64,000 nt of DNA. It comes from Lantana camara (Eukaryota; Streptophyta; Magnoliopsida; Lamiales; Verbenaceae). The first letter of the stretch is position 1. Each line of letters starts with the position of its first letter. A program made the translations under genes and the position numbers. The notes beneath the pieces were generated by a model, which saw only the letters and a list, made by a program, of their open reading frames with translations, ran no database searches and was not told the origin of the DNA. Positions 1 through 9,687 of this stretch are shown piece after piece. The stretch is taken from positions 19,600,501-19,664,500 of the forward strand of contig CM074865.1 in the NCBI GenBank assembly GCA_037501455.1. Direction: 5' to 3'.

Positions 1-1385
1 GGATTTATTTGACGAGCTTATGAATTTATTTTGATTTTTGGAACCAAGTCGGGGGCTAACGAGCAATTAGCGCACCCTTGGTTCCGTGCGTGATATCTTG
101 AGCTCGGGAATTCAGATTCGAATTCCGACACCTCCGTTGCCTTCGTATCGACGATTCGGAGACAATGGAACAAGCCTCATACCTTTTTGAAATCATTAAG
201 ACCTCCGAAATCCAACCGTAACGAGCCACTCGTGCAAGAAGAGCTCCTTTTGGTTGACTAGTCTTCATGGTGGGACCCTTAACCCTTCCTTAACTTAACC
301 ATACCTTAACCATGACTTACCTACCTTGAGTTAAGCCCTTTCTCTCCTCTTTAGCTCTGAAAACCGAACCATATGCCTCCATTTACAGCTGCAACTGATC
401 GAGAGAGGGGAGAAGAGGAGAAAGGAAGAAACCCTTGGCCATCCTTTGTGATTTTGAGCTCAAATCACCAATTTTTCTTCACCAATCTTTAAGGTATGAA
501 TATTTATGTCTTCTCTACTCTATTATACTTGATTTCATCTCCTTACATCATGATTTGGATCAGTTTTGGTTAGGGTTTGGGCTAAGAGCATGATTAGGGT
601 TTTTGGGGAAATTTGCTCTTATGATCTTGTTTGCTTGTGTAGCTGATTTTCTTGCTTATACATGATCATATGAACTTGTTTCTTGACCTATTTCTTTCCT
701 AACTGATAGTATATGATATTAGGAAGATTTCATCTCTTGCTCCTTTTATGAAATTATGAGATATGGAGCTCCAAACTTGATGATCAAACTACTTCCCCTG
801 TTTTTGGAACTGCTGTGTGAAATATTGTGTTGATGCTTGATCAAATGGCCTTCAATTCGTGTGAAAATGCATGGAGTTGATGTACACTTATTGCTCTATA
901 TGTTAACATTCATGCTTTAAGTATTTAGATCCATTTGAAGCCTCAAAACCGAAATACATGGCCTGTTTCTATGCATGCACCATGACAGATTTGTTGCTGT
1001 TGCTTATGTGTGGTTGTTGGTCACCCTAATGTGCTTTAAATTGTACCATTTTGCATATATATGATGTATATTAGTAGTTTAGTATGTTAGCATGCATTCC
1101 CCAAAGTTTCAGATCCAAATTCAACCTCTAAGTACTTGAACAAGGCATGATTGAACAATTGATCCCTTATATACGGTTTTTGGCGACCCAGTTTTGTTGC
1201 ATAGATTCGGTGATCTTAACGTGTGATTTAGCCTTTGCACTCTAAATGAAAAATGTTCATAACATGCCAAATATGTTGCATATTAAGTTTCAGAGCATTT
1301 GGAGTTCATTTGGTATGTTTTTGGATTGAGTTTGTAAGGGATCAGTTTTGCCGAAAAATCTTGTGAACGGTTTTGGTTCTGTACC

Positions 1386-1512
1386 GTGACACCCCCGTGT
1401 CACATTTACTCATAAGAGAGTGACACGGGCGTGTCACACCTTCTGCTCAGTTCTGTACTGAGCCACGCCCGTGGCTCAGTTTGGCCAAGGGAGGTGACAC
1501 CCCCGTGTCACT
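1386..1512 (+). repeat. Array of four GC-centred hairpins in H 5' LTR
   Basis: Four inverted repeats share a four-base GC-only centre. The first is GTGACAC-CCCC-GTGTCAC at 1386-1403, followed by GTGACAC-GGGC-GTGTCAC. The third has completely different, longer arms (TGAGCCAC-GCCC-GTGGCTCA). The fourth is again GTGACAC-CCCC-GTGTCAC. The same array is present at 7526-7652 in the 3' LTR, and arrays with other arm sequences sit in LTRs A, B, C, F and G. Confidence 0.85.
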
Positions 1513-2057
1513 TCCCATGTGCAGTCTTTGTTGCTTTCTCTTCGGGTTTTGATTCGTTTCACCTCCTTAATGACTTTATCTCCTTTTGTGTTAAACTATG
1601 AACTTGTTTGGCTATGTGTTAGGAGTATTATGGTGTAATTTCATGGCTTTTGGAGGTGTTATAGGCATGCTTTTACGTAATGCCGTTTGTGTGTGTTTAT
1701 ATGTCGTTTACGAATCGCATCACTTATTTTCTATATCGTATGACTTCTCCTTGTTGTCAAACCTTGGGAATATGCTATGTTATGTAATATGAAGTATATG
1801 GTAACATTATGGAAGAGCTTGAACATGTATGCTCCTATTTGAGTTCTTGAAATAAATTGATTGGGAATATGAAATGAATGATTGAGTGAATGACTTGGAT
1901 ATATGAGTTGAATGTCTTAATGATGCACATGAACATTTCATGACTTAATATGATCCTTATGCCTTCATATCATGCTTGAGCATTGCCGTGCGTCATATAT
2001 GGTTCATTTAGAGTCTTGAGTCTCACGAACACGTCTTGTGGTCTTTTGTACAGTTTG

Positions 2058-2072
2058 TCTCCAGGGTGGAGA
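2058..2072 (+). promoter_or_regulatory. Conserved LTR hairpin TCTCC-AGGGT-GGAGA (H)
   Basis: A 5-bp stem with loop AGGGT follows a strongly conserved LTR block (CGTGCGTCATATATGGTTCA at about 1988). Equivalent hairpins occur at 8201-8215 (H 3' LTR), 16822-16836 (B), 39502-39518 (E), 50392-50406 and 56318-56332 (F). In C (about 12582-12595) the stem is CACC/GGTG, which is a compensated change. The role is unknown. Confidence 0.6.
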
Positions 2073-3552
2073 GCTTTTGATCGTCAGGCACTTGGTGCTC
2101 GATCCTTGTTTCTTCACGGTTAAGGTGAGGGTGGTTTTGTTTTAGCTATGTAACAAACCCTACAACCCTTATGTGAAAAGCTTTGGCCAAAACCTTATGA
2201 TTATATATATATGGTTTTCAAAGGAAGTTATCGAGTAAATTCTTCTGAATTATACGTATGAGCGTATATAAGCTTAAAAATGGTTTTGTAATAAGGCTAT
2301 GCTCCAAACCGTGTGTCTTCATGCTAGCTATGGATTAGGATGACACGGAGAGGTACGTATATAGCATATGCCGAGTTACACGGTAAGGTATGATTTCTTA
2401 TAGTATGTATCATATATATGTATTGATATGTTTTGGCGAGATTATGAATAGGATATATCACGGGCCCCGGGACTTAGTATATGTGGCTAACCGAGGAAGC
2501 AAGGGCTGACGGGGATCCCATATACTAGTCCCAACCAATTACAGCGGTACCGGACCTCGTCAGGAGATTGGCGGGGAAAGGGAGCTGAGTGCCATCTGGG
2601 GAGTCATGTAACCCCTTTTGGTCAGTGACAGGGTGGTCGGGTCTTGCAAACCCACCACCAACCCGGAGGAAGAAGGTTGGTTATTATATGATTATGCTTA
2701 TGAATATGATATGTTATGATTGATAGGCACTGTGCGGGAAGGCCGGGAATCGGATTGCCCAAACAATATATTTAGGATATGATTTATGGTCTGTGTGTAT
2801 TATGATATATTGCCTGATCGCCTAATCAATATATTATTGATATTTATGTACACGGTCGGAGTTTGGATGGAGGTTGTGCACGCTCACTCGCCGAGCCTTA
2901 TATTTATGTATGATTTATGAATGGAATGAATTTAATATGAATTAGTCGTAAAAGTCGAGCATTGTTTATCTATTTTCTTGCCCTTTTCGGAAACTAAATT
3001 CAATATAAAACCTTGCTCGGAATTTATGACTTGCATGTGCATGTTTTATATATATGTATCGCTCCTGCTCACTCAGTCTTCTAGAGACTGACCCTCTCCC
3101 TCCCCAACACTTTAGTGTGCAGGTTTGGCTTTGGAGTTTCGAGCTAGGCGGAGGGTCTGGAGTCTTTAAGTGGGTCGAGTTAGGCTAGGAGAGTCTCTGC
3201 ATTCCCTTCTGTATTGGAGTTATGTATAATTCATTTCAGTTATATCATGAAATTGGATACCTATGTATTTAATATGAATTTGGCTTTACTGAGTTTTGCT
3301 ATGATTTTTAAAAGAGGCCTGAAGTGCCCAATTATACTTATGATTCATATGTTTGATTATGTTGATGCATTATTTTTTTTTGTTGATTGATTATCTTTGC
3401 AGGGTCTAGTTCCGCCTAGCTTAGGAAGGTTTTTATGTTTGTCTCCCGTTCGCTAAGGTTTGATACGGGTGCGGATTTACTATTTCGTTACTCGTGTTGA
3501 GCCTTAGTGCGGGGGATGTGGTGCCTCACGTGCGGGGTGCTACATCCTTAAG

Positions 3553-3570
3553 TGGTATCAGAGCCCGGTT
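3553..3570 (+). promoter_or_regulatory. Primer binding site of H (initiator tRNA-Met)
   Basis: TGGTATCAGAGC lies 8 bp after the LTR end, and the match to the 3' end of plant initiator tRNA-Met continues through position 3570 with one mismatch. This is where minus-strand DNA synthesis would be primed. Confidence 0.92.
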
Positions 3571-3580
3571 GCAAAACCGG
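3565..3580 (+). other. Hairpin CCGGTT-GCAA-AACCGG overlapping the PBS
   Basis: A perfect 6-bp stem is closed by GCAA, a GNRA-type tetraloop. Its 5' arm is the last third of the primer site, so tRNA annealing and hairpin formation would compete. F and D keep a 5-bp version, D through a G-U pair. E keeps a weakened form. The function in initiation or packaging is inferred. Confidence 0.6.
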
Positions 3581-4358
3581 TGTTCTTGAGTCGTGTTGGA
3601 GTCAGTCTAAGTCGAACGGCATAGGGACTATGTGATATTGTGTGCATTGCATCGATCTTGAATATGGAATTTGGTTTCCTTAAGAATTTTGTTGAATTAC
3701 TTGTTGCATTTTATAGGGATTCTTGTCTTTTGTATTGAATATGTGTCATGAGCATGCACTAATCGCATGCATCCATTCTTGAAATGAGTTATGATTTCTA
3801 GATTATAAAGATGCGTGGGAACCTCGAAAACCGTGGGAAAAGCAAGGAATAATTATCAAGTCAAAGTAACCGCGGGACTTGGAGTAGCAAGGAAAAGCTA
3901 TCGAGCTAACTACTTACCCCATTGGTGACAGGTTCCAAAGCATTCATAGCACGTGCATCATATTTTGCATTAATTATTTATTCTCTTGATCTTATGTTAT
4001 TCGTGCATTTCTAATTGGTTTTGTTGCGCTAATGTGTAGTATAATTGCTTGATGTAAACGTGACACATGCATTGCCATCTTTACCCGACATGCATTTTAG
4101 TGTTTACTTGATAGGAAAATCTGTCACCTCAATTATCAAGTATATCCTCGCTCGAACCATATCTAAGTTAAGGGAAAGGAAATAATGGAGTGGCACATGA
4201 CAAGAAAGACAATTGGGAAATAAAGAACGTTAGGTAAGGGATAGGTTAGTGGAAAGGACCTCCGAAGGAAAGTCAGATTAGATTCATCTTTGGGGTGTTC
4301 GGGTCGAATAAGAATGGGGAAGAGAGTTTGAGAGAATCCGATGAAAGAGCAAAATTTT

Positions 4359-4369
4359 AAGGGGGAGAG
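4359..4369 (+). promoter_or_regulatory. Internal polypurine tract of H (cPPT-like)
   Basis: AAGGGGGAGAG preceded by TTTT is identical to the 3' polypurine tract at 5692-5702. Counterparts exist at the matching place in F (53559-53569, identical) and E (46485-46495, one mismatch). A central plus-strand start, as in lentiviruses or Ty1, is inferred. Confidence 0.55.
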
Positions 4370-5511
4370 CACGACCAAGAGATAAAATGGAGGATGGAAG
4401 TAGTGCTCGAATAAATATGTCAATAGCAACAACGGGGATGCAAATTAAAGAGAATACGGATACCCTAATGGTGGCCATTGGAAATGGATAAGAGGATGGT
4501 AATGGTTAAGTTGTTAAGAGAGAAGTGACAATGCCAAATTCGGGGGAAGATTTTTCGAGATATAAGGAAGAGAGTTATTCAACGAATCTATGTTTGGAAT
4601 TCCGAATTAGGAGTGATGAAATTATATGGGAATTTTTGTGACCTCCTAAGATGGAATTGACTAAAGGAAAATTGGATCAAGCTATCATATAAGGGGATGG
4701 TGGCGATCAAGATTTATTCATTGAAGTGCGAAAGGGTCCAAGACGATATCATCGAGTTATTAGTTATATCAACGGTAACCTACAAGGAAGCTTAAGTAGA
4801 GACCAAATGGAAAAATGGTTGATAATTGGAGTATTGGTCTCAAATCTCAAGAAGCATCAAGAACATTCTATCTTCGATTCAAGAAATGTGAAGCTAAATG
4901 CCGAATATAACCTTAAGGGGGTCAAAAGGGAATGAATGGATACCATGAACGGAAGATGGAAGAAGGATTCGTGCTAAGATAGATCCTAATGACGAATACC
5001 TCTAGGTAGGGATTGAATCGTCAAGGTGGTCAGAGGGTATTCGGGAAGTTAAATTCGGTTAATTCAAAAGAGTTGGTTGGGCGAATGAGGATTGCGGGGA
5101 AATGGTGAAGACTGGAAACAGTACAAGTCGGAACGGATCTAAGAACATGATCCTTAAAAGGATTCATCAATCGCTTCACCAGAGAACCCTGAAGAGGTAC
5201 AAGACGAGCTGGACACTGAGTTACATTCGGGACAGATCATACCTTGGACAACGACAACTCACAAATCTGAATTTTGCAACTACGGTGAACGGTACTTATA
5301 GCATTCATGATACATGCATCCATACAAATTTAATTCAAATAATTTTCTTGTTATGTGTTCCGATTTCTTATCGTGTTAAATTACTTGGAATAATTGGTAA
5401 TCAATATGAGTGATATTTATTGCTTGCTTTGGGTGCCTTACGTGATTTTAAATTTGGTTTTGCGTGAGTTGCTTGGGAGTATTGGAGACTTCCTTGCTTT
5501 ATTTTCGGTTA

Positions 5512-5644
5512 AGAGACGGGGATTCTCTTATTTTTGGTTGAGAGACGGGGTTCTCTCATTGTTGTTGGAGAGACGGGGTTCTCTCATTGCTGCTCGAGAG
5601 ACGGGGCTCTCTCCTTGTTGTTTGTGAGAGACGGGGAATCTCTC
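5512..5644 (+). repeat. Tandem array of five CGGGG-loop hairpins upstream of the PPT (H)
   Basis: Five copies about 29-30 bp apart have the form GAGAGA-CGGGGN-TCTCTC. The first and last have slightly different loops. Equivalent arrays sit just inside the 3' polypurine tract of E (41761-42105) and F (52042-52146), where some stem changes are compensated. Short ORFs crossing the array are by-products of the repeat. Confidence 0.85.
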
Positions 5645-5691
5645 ATTGTTTGTTTTCAGGCGTGTTTTGAATCCGAGGACGGATTCTTTTT

Positions 5692-5704
5692 AAGGGGGAG
5701 AGAT
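5692..5704 (+). promoter_or_regulatory. 3' polypurine tract of H
   Basis: A purine run directly abuts the TGTAACGCCC start of the 3' LTR. This is the expected primer for plus-strand DNA synthesis. Confidence 0.9.
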
Positions 5705-8700
5705 TGTAACGCCCCCGTTTTTCAGTTTAAATAATGTGACGTAATTGTTTATAAATTGCGCAATTTAATTATTTAATTATATGATTAATTGTTTATAAAA
5801 TGTTTATATTTGATTCAAACCATAAACTATTTCTATTTTAATTTAATTCATTTTATTTTACTTTGATAATTGGTGTTTAATTTCTTAATTGAGGTTTCAC
5901 GTACCTTAACTGCTTCGGTAATTTCTTTAATTAATTATAACATGTTATTAGTTTGTTTAATTTATTTAATATGGAATTTAAGTTTAGTAATTTATTTATA
6001 ACAATATGAATTCGTTCTTGCGCATGAGTTTTCTATTTGCGCTTCGTTCATATATGTAATGATATCGGATTGGTATGAAAATTTAATATGTTGTAAATAT
6101 GTGTGTTATGAACATGCCTTTATGCTCGGTTTATGTTTTCGGATTTATTTGACGAGCTTATGAATTTATTTTGATTTTTGGAACCAAGTCGGGGGCTAAC
6201 GAGCAATTAGCGCACCCTTGGTTCCGTGCGTGATATCTTGAGCTCGGGAATTCGGATTCGAATTCCGACACCTCCGTTGCCTTCGTATCGACGATTCGGA
6301 GACAATGGAACAAGCCTCATACCTTTTTGAAATCATTAAGACCTCCGAAATCCAACCGTAACGAGCCACTCGTGCAAGAAGAGCTCCTTTTGGTTGACTA
6401 GTCTTCATGGTGGGACCCTTAACCCTTCCTTAACTTAACCATACCTTAACCATGACTTACCTACCTTGAGTTAAGCCCTTTCTCTCCTCTTTAGCTCTGA
6501 AAACCGAACCATATGCCTCCATTTACAGCTGCAACTGATCGAGAGAGGGGAGAAGAGGAGAAAGGAAGAAACCCTTGGCCATCCTTTGTGATTTTGAGCT
6601 CAAATCACCAATTTTTCTTCACCAATCTTTAAGGTATGAATATTTATGTCTTCTCTACTCTATTATACTTGATTTCATCTCCTTACATCATGATTTGGAT
6701 CAGTTTTGGTTAGGGTTTGGGCTAAGAGCATGATTAGGGTTTTTGGGGAAATTTGCTCTTATGATCTTGTTTGCTTGTGTAGCTGATTTTCTTGCTTATA
6801 CATGATCATATGAACTTGTTTCTTGACCTATTTCTTTCCTAACTGATAGTATATGATATTAGGAAGATTTCATCTCTTGCTCCTTTTATGAAATTATGAG
6901 ATATGGAGCTCCAAACTTGATGATCAAACTACTTCCCCTGTTTTTGGAACTGCTGTGTGAAATATTGTGTTGATGCTTGATCAAATGGCCTTCAATTCGT
7001 GTGAAAATGCATGGAGTTGATGTACACTTATTGCTCTATATGTTAACATTCATGCTTTAAGTATTTAGATCCATTTGAAGCCTCAAAACCGAAATACATG
7101 GCCTGTTTCTATGCATGCACCATGACAGATTTGTTGCTGTTGCTTATGTGTGGTTGTTGGTCACCCTAATGTGCTTTAAATTGTACCATTTTGCATATAT
7201 ATGATGTATATTAGTAGTTTAGTATGTTAGCATGCATTCCCCAAAGTTTCAGATCCAAATTCAACCTCTAAGTACTTGAACAAGGCATGATTGAACAATT
7301 GATCCCTTATATACGGTTTTTGGCGACCCAGTTTTGTTGCATAGATTCGGTGATCTTAACGTGTGATTTAGCCTTTGCACTCTAAATGAAAAATGTTCAT
7401 AACATGCCAAATATGTTGCATATTAAGTTTCAGAGCATTTGGAGTTCATTTGGTATGTTTTTGGATTGAGTTTGTAAGGGATCAGTTTTGCCGAAAAATC
7501 TTGTGAACGGTTTTGGTTCTGTACCGTGACACCCCCGTGTCACATTTACTCATAAGAGAGTGACACGGGCGTGTCACACCTTCTGCTCAGTTCTGTACTG
7601 AGCCACGCCCGTGGCTCAGTTTGGCCAAGGGAGGTGACACCCCCGTGTCACTTCCCATGTGCAGTCTTTGTTGCTTTCTCTTCGGGTTTTGATTCGTTTC
7701 ACCTCCTTAATGACTTTATCTCCTTTTGTGTTAAACTATGAACTTGTTTGGCTATGTGTTAGGAGTATTATGGTGTAATTTCATGGCTTTTGGAGGTGTT
7801 ATAGGCATGCTTTTACGTAATGCCGTTTGTGTGTGTTTATATGTCGTTTACGAATCGCATCACTTATTTTCTATATCGTATGACTTCTCCTTGTTGTCAA
7901 ACCTTGGGAATATGCTATGTTATGTAATATGAAGTATATGGTAACATTATGGAAGAGCTTGAACATGTTCTATGCTCCTATTTGAGTTCTTGAAATAAAT
8001 TGATTGGGAATATGAAATGAATGATTGAGTGAATGACTTGGATATATGAGTTGAATGTCTTAATGATGCACATGAACATTTCATGACTTAATATGATCCT
8101 TATGCCTTTATATCATGCTTGAGCATTGCCGTGCGTCATATATGGTTCATTTAGAGTCTTGAGTCTCACGAACACGTCTTGTGGTCTTTTGTACAGTTTG
8201 TCTCCAGGGTGGAGAGCTTTTGATCGTCAGGCACTTGGTGCTCGATCCTTGTTTCTTCACGGTTAAGGTGAGGGTGGTTTTGTTTTAGCTATGTAACAAA
8301 CCCTACAACCCTTATGTGAAAAGCTTTGGCCAAAACCTTATGATTATATATATATGGTTTTCAAAGGAAGTTATCGAGTAAATTCTTCTGAATTATACGT
8401 ATGAGCGTATATAAGCTTAAAAATGGTTTTGTAATAAGGCTATGCTCCAAACCGTGTGTCTTCATGCTAGCTATGGATTAGGATGACACGGAGAGGTACG
8501 TATATAGCATATGCCGAGTTACACGGTAAGGTATGATTTCTTATAGTATGTATCATATATATGTATTGATATGTTTTGGCGAGATTATGAATAGGATATA
8601 TCACGGGCCCCGGGACTTAGTATATGTGGCTAACCGAGGAAGCAAGGGCTGACGGGGATCCCATATACTAGTCCCAACCAATTACAGCGGTACCGGACCT

Positions 8701-9687
8701 CGTCAGGAGATTGGCGGGGAAAGGGAGCTGAGTGCCATCTGGGGAGTCATGTAACCCCTTTTGGTCAGTGACAGGGTGGTCGGGTCTTGCAAACCCACCA
8801 CCAACCCGGAGGAAGAAGGTTGGTTATTATATGATTATGCTTATGAATATGATATGTTATGATTGATAGGCACTGTGCGGGAAGGCCGGGAATCGGATTG
8901 CCCAAACAATATATTTAGGATATGATTTATGGTCTGTGTGTATTATGATATATTGCCTGATCGCCTAATCAATATATTATTGATATTTATGTACACGGTC
9001 GGAGTTTGGATGGAGGTTGTGCACGCTCACTCGCCGAACCTTATATTTATGTATGATTTATGAATGGAATGAATTTAATATGAATTAGTCGTAAAAGTCG
9101 AGCATTGTTTATCTATTTTCTTGCCCTTTTCGGAAACTAAATTCAATATAAAACCTTGCTCGGAATTTATGACTTGCATGTGCATGTTTTATATATATGT
9201 ATCGCTCCTGCTCACTCAGTCTTCTAGAGACTGACCCTCTCCCTCCCCAACACTTTAGTGTGCAGGTTTGGCTTTGGAGTTTCGAGCTAGGCGGAGGGTC
9301 TGGAGTCTTTAAGTGGGTCGAGTTAGGCTAGGAGAGTCTCTGCATTCCCTTCTGTATTGGAGTTATGTATAATTCATTTCAGTTATATCATGAAATTGGA
9401 TACCTATGTATTTAATATGAATTTGGCTTTACTGAGTTTTGCTATGATTTTTAAAAGAGGCCTGAAGTGCCCAATTATACTTATGATTCATATGTTTGAT
9501 TATGTTGATGCATTATTTTTTTTTGTTGATTGATTATCTTTGCAGGGTCTAGTTCCGCCTAGCTTAGGAAGGTTTTTATGTTTGTCTCCCGTTCGCTAAG
9601 GTTTGATACGGGTGCGGATTTACTATTTCGTTACTCGTGTTGAGCCTTAGTGCGGGGGATGTGGTGCCTCACGTGCGGGGTGCTACA
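5705..9687 (+). repeat. 3' LTR of element H (3983 bp, complete)
   Basis: It starts TGTAACGCCC and ends GGGTGCTACA. It has the clan's LTR order: AT-rich start, GC-centred hairpin array (7526-7652), GTGCGTCATATATGG block, AGGGT-loop hairpin (8201-8215), a block around CACGGGCCCCGGGACTTAG (about 8603), GGTGGT...ACCACC hairpin, a CGCCTAGC motif about 130 bp from the end, and a terminal block with TGCGGGGGATGTGGTG. Right of it the minus-strand MULE coding sequence begins immediately. Confidence 0.95.

Larger units (their letters stand above)
1..3544 (+). repeat. 5' LTR of element H (first ~436 bp outside window)
   Basis: This corresponds to 6141-9687 of the 3' LTR and ends GGGTGCTACA directly before the primer site. 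It contains an array of GC-centred hairpins (1386-1512), a TCTCC-AGGGT-GGAGA hairpin (2058-2072) and a GGTGGT...ACCACC hairpin (2632-2659). The small reading frames inside, such as 1598-1792 and 56-268 minus, recur exactly in the other LTR and are LTR sequence, not genes. Confidence 0.93.
3545..5704 (+). other. Non-coding internal domain of H with conserved blocks
   Basis: No domain-bearing ORF is present in this 2160-bp stretch. Blocks shared with the internal domains of E and F, in the same order, are: the post-PBS block (3553-3632); a block with CATGAGCATGCACTAATC (about 3746-3775); block II with GGTGACAGGTTC and CACGTGCATCAT (3911-3980); block III with CATGCATTTTAGTGTTTA (4065-4114); an internal polypurine tract (4359-4369); block IV with ACTACGGTGAACGGTAC (5279-5325); a hairpin array (5512-5644); and the 3' polypurine tract. 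Blocks II and IV resemble each other, so the interior may be an old duplication of a [block + ~380 bp + polypurine] unit. Confidence 0.75.
1..9687 (+). mobile_element. Element H: long-LTR retrotransposon without coding capacity (5' LTR cut by window edge)
   Basis: Positions 1-3544 repeat almost perfectly at 6141-9687, giving two direct LTRs around a 2160-bp internal domain. The 3' LTR begins TGTAACGCCC and ends GGGTGCTACA. A tRNA-iMet primer site follows the 5' LTR and a polypurine tract precedes the 3' LTR, so the borders are secure. No gag, protease, integrase or RT motif is visible in the internal domain in any frame. Only four or so differences separate the LTRs (a 3-bp indel near 7969 and substitutions near 113/6253, 1968/8111 and 2897/9040), so insertion was recent. 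It interrupts the MULE transposase at 9688. The 5' border and the TSD lie left of the window. Long LTRs with a short non-coding interior match the LARD class; Ty3/gypsy parentage is inferred, not shown. Confidence 0.93.

Noticed and set aside
5394..5734. Frames rich in ERRGSLI/RDG repeats near the H PPT
   Set aside because: They are translations of the tandem hairpin array.
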